Source: Guptibacillus hwajinpoensis
GTDB lineage: Bacteria; Bacillota; Bacilli; Bacillales; Bacillaceae_O
Length of the DNA stretch: 43,242 nucleotides
NCBI GenBank assembly: GCA_016841765.1
Contig: JAENYN010000040.1
Coordinates: 1-43,242, forward strand
Reading direction: 5' to 3'
Each line of letters opens with the position of its first letter. Within the stretch, counting starts at the first letter, position 1. This document shows, piece after piece, positions 8,700 through 16,436 of this stretch. The notes under the pieces are model-generated. The model was not told where the DNA came from. It saw only the letters and a list, made by a program, of their open reading frames with translations, and made no database searches. The position numbers and the translations under genes are program-made.

Positions 8700-9531
8700 C
8701 AGTCGTAATGTCGAAATTAACGGGCTTACTTACCGGTATGAACTAAAGGGGAAAGGCGTTCCTCTTTTGCTTTTGCATGGCTTTACAGGTGACGTTTCCA
8801 CATGGGAACCTGCTGTTGGCTTGCTGTCGAAACATTTTTTGACGATTGCCGTCGACTTGCCGGGTCATGGCGAAACGGACGCTCCAGAAGATCCGGTCCG
8901 ATACAGTGCAGAAAACACTGCAGCGGACCTGGCAGCCTTGCTGGATGAACTTGGCATCGATCGGACTTACGTGCTTGGCTATTCGATGGGCGGCAGGCTC
9001 GCTCTCTCGTTTTCTTTTTTGCATAAAGAACGAGTAAAAGGGCTTATTCTGGAAAGCGCTTCTCCCGGGTTGGAAAGTGAAAGCGAACGGTCAAACAGGA
9101 GGAGCCGTGACGAAAAGCTGGCAGCGATGATTGAATCGGAAGGGATCGAAGCATTTGTTGATTACTGGGAAAAGATCCCGCTGTTTGCCAGCCAAAGAAG
9201 GCTTCCTCAAACCAGACAGGCTGATATAAGAACGCAAAGACTGAGCCAGCGGCCACAAGGCCTGGCTAACAGCCTTCGCGGATTTGGAACCGGAACGCAG
9301 CTTTCATGGTGGAATCGGCTTGGGCAATTGGATGTGCCGGTCATACTCCTTGCCGGGGAACTTGATGAGAAGTTTGTTTCCATTGCCGCCAAGATGGAAA
9401 AAAGGCTGAAATATGCGGAAAAACGTGTGATTAATGAAACTGGGCATGCAATACACGTGGAACAGCCGCAGTTTTTTGGTAAAATAGTAGTTGACTGCAT
9501 GAAAGTGTTGTCAAAATTGTCAAATTTGTAA
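8692..9531 (+). CDS. menH: SHCHC synthase MenH (alpha/beta hydrolase fold)
   Basis: MenH removes pyruvate from SEPHCHC to give SHCHC. It has the alpha/beta hydrolase triad: nucleophile Ser in GYSMGGR, Asp in AGELDEK and His in [12 protein letters not shown], with an oxyanion region at LLHGFTG. The frame is open from 8638, but no ribosome site precedes that ATG. A TTG at 8692 follows a GGTGGAG site and gives 279 residues, close to the B. subtilis protein (about 274), so I chose it. It overlaps the menD stop by 8 bp and is followed 14 bp later by menB. Confidence 0.9.
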   Translation: MTDSRNVEINGLTYRYELKGKGVPLLLLHGFTGDVSTWEPAVGLLSKHFLTIAVDLPGHGETDAPEDPVRYSAENTAADLAALLDELGIDRTYVLGYSMGGRLALSFSFLHKERVKGLILESASPGLESESERSNRRSRDEKLAAMIESEGIEAFVDYWEKIPLFASQRRLPQTRQADIRTQRLSQRPQGLANSLRGFGTGTQLSWWNRLGQLDVPVILLAGELDEKFVSIAAKMEKRLKYAEKRVINETGHAIHVEQPQFFGKIVVDCMKVLSKLSNL

Positions 9532-9545
9532 GGAGGATTATACAT

Positions 9546-10367
9546 ATGTCTGCATTTGAATGGGTAGCTGAACGGAATTACGAAGACATCCTGTATGAAA
9601 CATACAACGGGATTGCGAAAATCACCATCAATCGTCCGGAAGTCCGGAATTCTTTCCGTCCGAAAACGGTAATGGAATTGATTGATGCTTTCGCTTACGC
9701 ACGTGACGACAAAGAAATCGGTGTTATCGTCCTGGCTGGAGCAGGGGATGACGCATTCTGTGCCGGTGGTGACCAGAGAGTCCGGGGCCACGGCGGGTAT
9801 GTCGGTGAAGACCAGATTCCACGCTTGAATGTACTGGATTTGCAGCGTTTGATCCGGGTCATTCCAAAGCCGGTCGTTGCAATGGTAAGTGGTTATGCGA
9901 TTGGCGGGGGACATGTCCTTCATGTTGTCTGTGACCTGACAATTGCTGCTGATAACGCGATTTTCGGCCAGACCGGCCCTAAAGTTGGAAGCTTTGATGC
10001 TGGATATGGCGCAGGCTACCTTGCCCGTATCGTCGGCCATAAGAAAGCGCGTGAAATCTGGTACCTGTGCCGCCAGTACAATGCACAGGAAGCGTTTGAC
10101 ATGGGGCTTGTCAACACGGTTGTCCCACTTGAAAAACTTGAAGAGGAAACGGTGCAGTGGTGTGAAGAAATGCTTGAGAAATCACCGACAGCCCTGCGCT
10201 TCCTGAAAGCCTCCTTCAATGCTGATACGGACGGATTGGCCGGTCTTCAGCAGCTTGGCGGCGACGCTACTTTACTCTACTATACAACTGATGAGGCGAA
10301 AGAAGGCCGTGATGCGTTCAAGGAAAAACGCAAGCCGGACTTCAAACAGTTCCCTCGTTTTCCTTAA
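9546..10367 (+). CDS. menB: 1,4-dihydroxy-2-naphthoyl-CoA synthase MenB
   Basis: MenB is a crotonase-fold enzyme that cyclises o-succinylbenzoyl-CoA to DHNA-CoA. The 273 residues include the oxyanion-hole region [12 protein letters not shown], the [15 protein letters not shown] block, and [14 protein letters not shown]. The Gln-Thr-Gly in that last block is the pattern of bicarbonate-dependent (type I) MenB proteins. The ATG has an excellent AAGGAGG site. A strong terminator follows the stop, which closes the menF-D-H-B transcription unit. Confidence 0.96.
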   Translation: MSAFEWVAERNYEDILYETYNGIAKITINRPEVRNSFRPKTVMELIDAFAYARDDKEIGVIVLAGAGDDAFCAGGDQRVRGHGGYVGEDQIPRLNVLDLQRLIRVIPKPVVAMVSGYAIGGGHVLHVVCDLTIAADNAIFGQTGPKVGSFDAGYGAGYLARIVGHKKAREIWYLCRQYNAQEAFDMGLVNTVVPLEKLEEETVQWCEEMLEKSPTALRFLKASFNADTDGLAGLQQLGGDATLLYYTTDEAKEGRDAFKEKRKPDFKQFPRFP

Positions 10368-10372
10368 GCCTC

Positions 10373-10413
10373 AAAAGTTAGCCTTGCGACACGTTCGCAG
10401 GCTAACTTTTTTT
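10373..10413 (+). terminator. Terminator after menB
   Basis: Arms AAAAGTTAGCC (10373-10383) and GGCTAACTTTT (10400-10410) pair perfectly, with further GCG/CGC pairing inside. A run of T follows to 10413. Confidence 0.88.
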
Positions 10414-10418
10414 GAGCG

Positions 10419-10546
10419 TTTAGGAACGAACGAAATGGCAGTGAGGAAGTTTTTCGGCGTAGCGGCCAATTAAAAAGTTGATGAGCAACTGCGCCTCTGC
10501 CTTCTCCTAAAAGGCTCGCCGGTCGGCGGGTTTTCTTTCTTATTTT
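10419..10546 (+). ncRNA. Predicted folded RNA element with intrinsic terminator between menB and menE
   Basis: Nested complementary segments suggest a multibranched RNA. The outer stem is TTTAGGA (10419-10425) with TCCTAAA (10505-10511). The next is GGCAGTGAGG (10437-10446) with CCTCTGCC (10494-10501), containing small bulges. Inside lie a GGC/GCC-closed hairpin near 10456-10467 and a perfect AGTTG/CAACT hairpin (10476-10490). A short CTCGCC/GGCGGG stem (10515-10530) and a T-rich tract follow, like a terminator. It sits 60 bp before menE. No known riboswitch or sRNA motif is recognised. It could be a cis attenuator for menE-menC, a small RNA, or a dispersed repeat. Confidence 0.4.
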
Positions 10547-10605
10547 TCAAGAGCTTCATTTGCAGACTTCCCGCAGATAACAATCAATTTAAAGGAGGCA
10601 ACGGC

Positions 10606-12081
10606 ATGCATGCAGAAATGATGCCGAATTGGCTTGGAAAACGGGCTTTTCTTTCACCGGAAAGGCCGGCATTGATTTATGGCGAGGTTATGATTACGTT
10701 CCGGGAGCTTGAAGACATCGTCAATCGTTATGCCGCCGCCTTTCAGGCACAAGGGATTGACAGAGGGAGCCGCTGTGCGCTCCTGATTGATAACTCTATC
10801 GATTCCGCAGCGGCCATATACGGTCTTCAAAGCATTGGGGCCGTGATGGTATTGCTGAATACGCGGCTGACCCATGCTGAGTGTGCCTGGCAAATAGACG
10901 ATTCAGAAGCGGAATTACTTGTTTACAGTGGGGCGAGGTCGGACCAGGCTAAAAAAGCAGCAGAAGCTGCCGGAATTCGTGCCGTGCCGCTTGAAAGTCT
11001 GCCTGAGACCAATTTGCCGAAGCCCGACCTGTTACCGGAGTTTGATTTAAACGCCCTGCATTCCATTATTTACACGAGTGGTACGACAGGGAAACCGAAA
11101 GGTGTACTGCTGACGAATGGCAACCACTGGTGGAGCGCCATTTCTTCTGCTTTGAACCTTGGCATTAAAGAAGATGACAGGTGGCTGGCCTGCTTGCCTT
11201 TTTTTCATGTCAGCGGACTTTCGATCTTGATGAAAAGCGTGATTTATGGAATGAGCGTTGTTGTCCATGATCAGTTTGATCCGAAAAGCATCCATCGATC
11301 GCTTATGCAGGATCGCGTGACGATGATTTCGGTTGTAAGCGTCATGCTTGCGCAGGTTCTTGAGGAACTGGGAAGCAGCCGGTATCCGGAACACTTGCGG
11401 TGTGTGCTGCTTGGCGGCGGTCCGGCACCTAAATCTTTGCTTGAAAAAAGCCGGGATAAGGGCATACCGGTCTTTCAAACATACGGGATGACCGAAACGG
11501 CTTCTCAAATAGCGACACTGTCACCGGAACATGCACTTGAAAAACTCGGTTCGGCCGGGAAGCCGCTGTTTCCGGCGGAGCTTTCCATCTTTTCAGGTTC
11601 ACATGCTGCGGGCCCGCATGAAATCGGCGAAATTGCCGTAAAGGGGCCGAACGTGTCAAAAGGGTATTATAAAAGGGAAACAAAAAGGCAAGCAGGGTGG
11701 TTTATGACCGGTGATCTCGGCAAGCTTGATGAAGACGGCTTTTTATATGTTGTGGACAGGCGCAGCGATTTGATCATTTCCGGCGGGGAAAATATTTATC
11801 CTGCTGAAATTGAAGAGGTGCTCTTGAGCCATCCCGATGTAAAAGAAGCAGGGGTATACGGGATGAACGATGAAAAGTGGGGAAGCGTTCCGGCCGCGGC
11901 TGTCGTTCCGGTGCGGGAGACGACTGAACAGGCGCTGCAGGCATTTTGTAAAACACGTTTAGCGGGGTACAAGGTGCCGAGGAAGATATGGTTTGCGGAA
12001 GAACTCCCCAGGAATGCTGCCCGGAAACTTCAGCGCCATCGCCTGAAAGACATGGACAAGAATGGACGTGAGCGGCAATGA
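10606..12081 (+). CDS. menE: o-Succinylbenzoate-CoA ligase MenE
   Basis: MenE activates o-succinylbenzoate with ATP and CoA to OSB-CoA, the MenB substrate. The 491-residue protein is a member of the ANL adenylating family. It has the P-loop-like IIYTSGTTGKPKGV (near residue 150), FQTYGMTETASQ, FMTGDLGKLDEDGF and the hinge/C-terminal VDRRSDLIISGGENIYP. The catalytic Lys is in the NAARKLQR tail. The start has an AAAGGAGG site. Unlike the upstream men genes it is separated by a terminator and a 240-bp gap, so menE-menC is probably a second transcript. Its last bases overlap menC (ATGA). Confidence 0.95.
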   Translation: MHAEMMPNWLGKRAFLSPERPALIYGEVMITFRELEDIVNRYAAAFQAQGIDRGSRCALLIDNSIDSAAAIYGLQSIGAVMVLLNTRLTHAECAWQIDDSEAELLVYSGARSDQAKKAAEAAGIRAVPLESLPETNLPKPDLLPEFDLNALHSIIYTSGTTGKPKGVLLTNGNHWWSAISSALNLGIKEDDRWLACLPFFHVSGLSILMKSVIYGMSVVVHDQFDPKSIHRSLMQDRVTMISVVSVMLAQVLEELGSSRYPEHLRCVLLGGGPAPKSLLEKSRDKGIPVFQTYGMTETASQIATLSPEHALEKLGSAGKPLFPAELSIFSGSHAAGPHEIGEIAVKGPNVSKGYYKRETKRQAGWFMTGDLGKLDEDGFLYVVDRRSDLIISGGENIYPAEIEEVLLSHPDVKEAGVYGMNDEKWGSVPAAAVVPVRETTEQALQAFCKTRLAGYKVPRKIWFAEELPRNAARKLQRHRLKDMDKNGRERQ

Positions 12082-13190
12082 AGATAAATCGATTCATTTT
12101 TCATGTCATAGAAAACAAACTGAAAAAGCCGTTCACCAATAGTTTTGGCACCGTTGAAAGGCGGGAGAGCGTTATTGTGGAAGCGATTGATGATGACGGT
12201 GTATCAGGATGGGGGGAATGCGTCGCTTTTTCTTCGCCCTGGTATTCAGAAGAAACGATTACAACGTGCCTTCATATCATGGAAGCCTTTCTTGTTCCTC
12301 TGGTGTTTGCAAAACCGGTCTCCCACCCTTCTGAATTAAAAGAGAGGTTCAGGGAGGTGCGAAGGAATCCAATGGCCAAAGCCGCCATTGAGATGTCCAT
12401 CTGGGACCTGGCCGCAAAAAAGGCTGGAATGCCGCTGGTCGATTTTATCGGGGCAACATCTAAAAAAATACCGGCCGGGGCAGTGGTCGGGATGAATTCA
12501 CCCGAACAGATGAAAGCGGAAATACAGCAATATTTAAGGGAAGGATACAGGCGGATCAAGATAAAGATATCGCCGGATTGCGATGAACGGGTCATCGGAA
12601 ACATCCGCCACCACTTTCCAGACCTTCCGTTAATTGCGGATGCCAATTCCGCCTATACGCTCGAACACATCGAACAATTGAAAAATCTTGATCAATACAA
12701 TTTACTGATGATCGAACAGCCGCTGGGGCAGGGCGACTTTGCCGACCATGCCGTTTTGCAGCAGCACCTTCATACCCCGATATGCCTGGATGAAAGCATT
12801 GCTTCTTTTGAGGATGCGAAACAGGCGCTTGCACTCGGGAGCTGCCGAGTCATCAATGTGAAAATCGGGAGGGTCGGCGGCGTTCAGGAAGCACTGGACA
12901 TCCATCAATTTTGTATTGACCGGGATGTACCCCTGTGGGCAGGGGGGATGCTTGAAACCGGTGTATCACGTGCGTTCAACATCGCGCTGGCCGCCTTGCC
13001 CGGTTTTACAATTCCGGGCGATATTTCATCTTCATCCCGATACTGGGAAAAAGATATCATAATTCCGGAAGTGAAAGTGGAGGATGGATGGATTGATGTT
13101 CGGGATGACCCCGGTATAGGTTATAAAGTTGATGATCGACACCTCAAAACGCTTACATTGGAACGAAAGATATTACGGGCTGGATTATAA
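12078..13190 (+). CDS. menC: o-Succinylbenzoate synthase MenC (enolase superfamily)
   Basis: MenC dehydrates SHCHC to o-succinylbenzoate. The 370 residues show the muconate-lactonising subgroup pattern of the enolase superfamily. This is the KIK pair in RRIKIKISP (second Lys general acid/base), metal ligands Asp in IADANSAY, Glu in MIEQPL and Asp in CLDESI, then Lys in VINVKIGRVGG. Bacillus relatives of this subgroup often also racemise N-succinylamino acids, so a second activity is possible. The start overlaps the menE stop by 4 bp (translational coupling). Confidence 0.93.
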   Translation: MKINRFIFHVIENKLKKPFTNSFGTVERRESVIVEAIDDDGVSGWGECVAFSSPWYSEETITTCLHIMEAFLVPLVFAKPVSHPSELKERFREVRRNPMAKAAIEMSIWDLAAKKAGMPLVDFIGATSKKIPAGAVVGMNSPEQMKAEIQQYLREGYRRIKIKISPDCDERVIGNIRHHFPDLPLIADANSAYTLEHIEQLKNLDQYNLLMIEQPLGQGDFADHAVLQQHLHTPICLDESIASFEDAKQALALGSCRVINVKIGRVGGVQEALDIHQFCIDRDVPLWAGGMLETGVSRAFNIALAALPGFTIPGDISSSSRYWEKDIIIPEVKVEDGWIDVRDDPGIGYKVDDRHLKTLTLERKILRAGL

Positions 13191-13259
13191 TGTAAGGAAG
13201 AGGTCTGAATCGGCTTCGTAAAATACCCATTCCAGTATTTCATCAGGGAGGATTTATAC

Positions 13260-13439
13260 GTGATTCAATCTACTGGTACCGGAAAAGACGAACTGTTGAA
13301 AGAAATAGAAGGACTGCGGCAGCAAATGTATAAGATTACAGGCACGATAAATGAAAACATCCTCAGCAGCCGTGAATATTTGGCTGTCAGCAGAGAACTT
13401 GATCAAAAAATTTTTGAGTTTCAGACATACGGCAAATGA
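13260..13439 (+). CDS. Spo0E-family aspartyl-phosphate phosphatase-like small protein
   Basis: A GTG start with an AGGAGG site opens a 59-residue frame too short for standard ORF cut-offs. The sequence has the two-helix layout of Spo0E-like proteins and the hallmark S-R-E-L-D-Q motif (residues about 45-50). In this family that motif attacks the phospho-aspartate of Spo0A and delays sporulation. Size and motif fit well. It lies 69 bp after menC and is followed by a terminator, so it may be co-transcribed with menE-menC. Which response regulator it acts on cannot be told from sequence. Confidence 0.8.
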   Translation: MIQSTGTGKDELLKEIEGLRQQMYKITGTINENILSSREYLAVSRELDQKIFEFQTYGK

Positions 13440-13450
13440 ACAGATGGGTT

Positions 13451-13490
13451 AAAAAGAAGCGTTTTTCTTATGGAAAGACGTTTTCTTTTT
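13451..13490 (+). terminator. Terminator after the Spo0E-like gene
   Basis: AAAAAGAA (13451-13458) pairs with TTCTTTTT (13483-13490), and the inner segments around GCGTTTTTC and GAAAGACGT pair imperfectly. The remaining interval 13491-13673 is AT-rich and shows no gene. Confidence 0.65.
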
Positions 13491-13673
13491 AGCGGTTTGC
13501 GGAAAAGAATAAAGAAGAAGAGGCAATGAAGAAACACTAAAAAAGATTGCATAAAATCCAGTAAAGAGCATAATTCTGGACGAAGAAGGATAAACACGAT
13601 ACATTTAACAAAGCATATTGTAAATAGATAAGAGACTGTTTTCGAAAAACAGACAAAAAGATGTGAACACCTG

Positions 13674-13717
13674 TTGACATTTTTATATACGTTTTGTAAT
13701 ATACCCATAGGGGTAAT
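13674..13717 (+). promoter_or_regulatory. Sigma-A promoter with CsoR/CstR-type operator, first sulfur-cluster unit
   Basis: A near-ideal promoter is present: TTGACA (13674-13679), 17 bp, TAATAT (13697-13702). Overlapping the -10 and start is TACCC-ATAG-GGGTA (13702-13715), a perfect inverted repeat with a 4-bp centre. This is the operator form bound by CsoR-family repressors; in Staphylococcus the persulfide sensor CstR uses such a site before rhodanese/TusA genes. No csoR/cstR gene lies in this window. Persulfide control is inferred from site plus downstream genes. Confidence 0.8.
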
Positions 13718-13814
13718 GGTAGTAAGTATTTATCAGCTAAGTTCTGAAAGAAATACCGTTAGTTTGGAAAACTAAAAGAAAGCATACAAATTAAACTGAG
13801 AGGGGAATTTTATA

Positions 13815-14120
13815 ATGTCTGTCAAAACGGTTATGACACCAGATGAAGTGAAACAAAAGCTTGAAAAGGGTGAAAAGCTCAACATTATTGATGTCCGTGA
13901 GCAACAAGAGGTGGCAGAAGGAATGATTCCTGGTGCCAAGCACATTGCGCTCGGCGAAATTCAGGAACGGGCTGGCGAGCTGGAAAAAGGCAAGGAATAT
14001 GTTATGGTTTGCCGTTCGGGAAGTCGCAGCGGGATGGCAACCGAATACTTGAACAGCCTCGGCTATACATGCATCAATATGGTTGGCGGCATGATGAACT
14101 GGACCGGGGAAGTCAAGTAA
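13815..14120 (+). CDS. Single-domain rhodanese sulfurtransferase
   Basis: This 101-residue rhodanese carries sulfane sulfur on Cys66 as a persulfide. The active loop is CRSGSRS, and the fold blocks NIIDVREQQE and IPGAKHIALGEI are standard. It is cytoplasmic with no signal peptide. A GAGGGGAA site lies upstream of the ATG. It is the first gene behind the promoter with the CstR-type operator and is followed after 138 bp by the rhodanese-dioxygenase gene. It probably moves sulfur among the neighbouring TusA and DsrE carriers; the donor and acceptor are not known. Confidence 0.92.
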   Translation: MSVKTVMTPDEVKQKLEKGEKLNIIDVREQQEVAEGMIPGAKHIALGEIQERAGELEKGKEYVMVCRSGSRSGMATEYLNSLGYTCINMVGGMMNWTGEVK

Positions 14121-14258
14121 CAGATTACATTTCATGCCGATTGAGGGAGAGGTTACTGATTTTCCGATATTGTTGATTTTGCGAAGGAGCACCTGAAGCC
14201 ACGGTCAACAGCAGCGTTTGACCTTATACAAAAATAGAACCCAGGAGGTCGAAAAAAC

Positions 14259-15395
14259 ATGGCTGAATTGAAATTGATGACAGCTAAAGAATTGACCGAA
14301 AAAGTAATAAATAAAGAAGAGTTGTTCATTCTCGATGTGCGGAATGAAAGTGAGTTCAACGATTGGAAGATTGAAGGCGAAGGAATCGAGATCATCAATA
14401 AAGCATATTTCGAACTGCTTGAAGGACTTGATCCAGTGATTGATGACCTGCCAAAAGATAAAGATATCCTCGTTGTCTGTGCGAAAGAAGGTTCTTCCAA
14501 GTTCGTTGCAGAACAACTCGTTGAAGAAGGATTTGAAAATGTCAGTTACCTTGAAGGCGGGATGAAGAGCTGGAGCGAATACCTTCATCCTGTGAAAGTT
14601 GCCGACCTTAAAGGCAACGGCGAACTATATCAGTTTGTCCGTGTCGGTAAAGGCTGCCTGTCCTATCTGGTGGCATCCGACGGAGAAGCGGTCATCATCG
14701 ACTCTTCCCGTACAGTCGACAATTACGTTGACTTTTTGAAAGAAAACGATCTGAAATTGACCAACGTCCTTGACACACACTTGCATGCCGACCATATTTC
14801 CGGAGGACGCAAGCTTCGTGAAGAAGCAGGGGCGACTTACTGGCTGCCGCCGAAAGATGCGGAGGAAGTCACGTTTGATTATGAGCCGCTTGAAGAAGGC
14901 CGCGAGTTGAAGGTCGGCTCGTCGACAATCGCCGTACAGCCGCTGTACTCACCCGGCCATACAATTGGAAGTACGTCATTCATCATTGATGACAAGTACT
15001 TGCTGACAGGCGACATCCTGTTTGTCGAATCAATCGGCCGCCCTGACCTGGCGGGATTAGCAGAAGATTGGGTAGGCGATCTTCGGGATACGCTTTACAG
15101 CCGTTATAAAGACCTGTCAGATGACTTGATGGTGCTTCCGGCACACTTTGCACACCACACGGAACTCGGTGAAAATGGTGAAGTCATGGCCCGGCTCGGT
15201 GACCTGTATGAGAAGAATGCGGGGCTGCAAGTGGAAGATGAAGATGAATTCCGCAAGCTTGTAACCGAAAACCTTCCGCCGCAGCCGAATGCATATAAAG
15301 AAATCCGCGAAACAAACATGGGTAAAATTGATCCCGACGGCGAAAAACAGCGTGAAATGGAAATTGGACCAAACCGCTGCGCTGTTCATGGGTAA
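14259..15395 (+). CDS. Rhodanese-metallo-beta-lactamase fusion, probable persulfide dioxygenase (YrkH-like)
   Basis: This 378-residue fusion has an N-terminal rhodanese domain (about 1-108) with Cys74 in the loop CAKEGSSK. A metallo-beta-lactamase domain (about 115-360) follows. Its metal motif THLHADH is at 173-179, with SPGHTIGS, the bridging Asp in LTGDILF and a last His in LPAHFAHH. Enzymes of this type oxidise low-molecular-weight thiol persulfides to sulfite with O2. The domain order matches B. subtilis YrkH. In Staphylococcus CstB the dioxygenase domain comes first. It ends in Cys-Ala-Val-His-Gly. An AGGAGG site precedes the ATG. In this phylum the likely thiol is bacillithiol (inference). 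Confidence 0.9.
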   Translation: MAELKLMTAKELTEKVINKEELFILDVRNESEFNDWKIEGEGIEIINKAYFELLEGLDPVIDDLPKDKDILVVCAKEGSSKFVAEQLVEEGFENVSYLEGGMKSWSEYLHPVKVADLKGNGELYQFVRVGKGCLSYLVASDGEAVIIDSSRTVDNYVDFLKENDLKLTNVLDTHLHADHISGGRKLREEAGATYWLPPKDAEEVTFDYEPLEEGRELKVGSSTIAVQPLYSPGHTIGSTSFIIDDKYLLTGDILFVESIGRPDLAGLAEDWVGDLRDTLYSRYKDLSDDLMVLPAHFAHHTELGENGEVMARLGDLYEKNAGLQVEDEDEFRKLVTENLPPQPNAYKEIRETNMGKIDPDGEKQREMEIGPNRCAVHG

Positions 15396-15431
15396 TTCAT
15401 TCTATAATTAAACAATCAGGGGGTAACAATA

Positions 15432-15659
15432 ATGGAAGCGAATAAAGTAGTAGATGCAAAAAATCTGGCATGCCCGATGCCGATCGTAAAGACAAAAAAA
15501 GGCATGGATGATCTTGAATCAGGCCAAATCCTTGAAGTTCAAGCAACTGATAAAGGAGCAGTGAATGACCTGACTGCCTGGTCCAAGTCGAAAGGGCACG
15601 AACTGCTTGAGCAAACTGAAAAAGACGGCGTTCTGTACTTCTATATCAAAAAGGCGTAA
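15432..15659 (+). CDS. TusA-family sulfur carrier (YrkI-like), copy 1
   Basis: A 75-residue TusA-fold protein with the signature LACPMPIVKTKK; the Cys before PMP carries the persulfide. It is about three-quarters identical by eye to the TusA protein at 17635-17862, so the two are recent paralogues. It lies 36 bp downstream of the persulfide dioxygenase gene with a GGGGG ribosome site. It probably shuttles sulfur between rhodanese partners; a tRNA-thiolation role is less likely in this context. Confidence 0.92.
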   Translation: MEANKVVDAKNLACPMPIVKTKKGMDDLESGQILEVQATDKGAVNDLTAWSKSKGHELLEQTEKDGVLYFYIKKA

Positions 15660-15663
15660 TTGA

Positions 15664-15694
15664 GGAACCGGGGCATCGCTTGGTCCCCGGTTCC
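15664..15694 (+). terminator. Strong hairpin after first tusA (no U-tract)
   Basis: GGAACCGGGG (15664-15673) and CCCCGGTTCC (15685-15694) pair perfectly over 10 bp with an 11-base loop. No T-run follows, so it may be an RNA processing or stabilising hairpin that separates the operon front from the flavoprotein gene rather than an intrinsic terminator. Confidence 0.5.
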
Positions 15695-15761
15695 CGCTAT
15701 GCCCGGGATCCACACAAGCTGAAAAATTCTAGTAATAGATACAGTTTAGGGAGGAGTTAGC

Positions 15762-16328
15762 GTGCATGATGTATTGATTATCGGAGGCGGGATTGCCGGG
15801 CTGTCTGCGGCTGTTTATACGGCTTACGGGAAATTGGATACGATCGTCCTCGATACGGAGGCGTCCCAGATCAAAAAAGTCGGTACGCTTCATAATTATC
15901 CCGGCATCCTTGAAACCTCCGGTGAACAATTGGTGGAAAACATGCGAAAACAGGCAGAGTCTTTCGGTGCCAATGTGCAAGTGGATGAGGTGAAGGAGAT
16001 TACTCCTCACGATGGCGGGTTCAGTGTTGAAACTGAAACTGGCACGCTGGCAGCAAAAAATGTCATTATTGCAACCAATATTAAAACAGATCTTCTGGAA
16101 AAAATGGGATTTAATTTAACGATCAACGGAAAAGTGCCTAGCGGTAAAATTAAGCAAGTTGAAGGCGTGGGGTTTGATGGCAAAACTTCACGGGAAAACC
16201 TTTATATTGCCGGACTGCTGACGGGGCTTTCAAGCCAGTCGGTCATAGCAGCCGGCCAGGGTGCCCAGCTGGGTGTTGATATTGTGACAAGAGAAACCGG
16301 GAAAACGTTTATCTGGCATGATGTATAA
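15762..16328 (+). CDS. Half-size thioredoxin-reductase-like FAD protein
   Basis: This 188-residue protein has the FAD-binding start LIIGGGIAGLSAAVY and the LHNYPGI block of thioredoxin-reductase-like flavoproteins. It then goes almost directly to the C-terminal FAD segment LYIAGLLTGLSSQSVIAAGQG. The inserted NAD(P)H domain and redox-active CxxC are both missing. The usual Asp of the second FAD motif (AGD) is replaced by Leu (AGL). GTG is the start, with a GGGAGGAG site. The frame is intact, so it is a compact family rather than a broken gene. It may bind FAD and act on persulfides, or be a sensor; the function is unknown. Confidence 0.75.
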   Translation: MHDVLIIGGGIAGLSAAVYTAYGKLDTIVLDTEASQIKKVGTLHNYPGILETSGEQLVENMRKQAESFGANVQVDEVKEITPHDGGFSVETETGTLAAKNVIIATNIKTDLLEKMGFNLTINGKVPSGKIKQVEGVGFDGKTSRENLYIAGLLTGLSSQSVIAAGQGAQLGVDIVTRETGKTFIWHDV

Positions 16329-16356
16329 GTAAGAAGTTCAAAACCGGCAATTGCTA

Positions 16357-16400
16357 TTGACAATGACTGATAAGTTTAATACTATACCTGTAGGGGTAAT
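16357..16400 (+). promoter_or_regulatory. Second promoter with CsoR/CstR-type operator
   Basis: TTGACA (16357-16362), 17 bp, TACTAT (16380-16385) form the promoter. TACCT-GTAG-GGGTA (16385-16398) overlaps it in the same register as the operator at 13702-13715, with one base off in the left arm. The match of promoter spacing, operator spacing and position at two sites in one gene cluster makes chance unlikely. Confidence 0.78.
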
Positions 16401-16436
16401 AGTGTTAAGGTAAATTGGAACGAAGGGGGATAAATA

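Noticed and set aside
10419-10511. tRNA gene between menB and menE, from the 7-bp outer stem
   Set aside because: No anticodon arm of correct size, no T-loop GTTCGA-type sequence and no CCA-compatible end.
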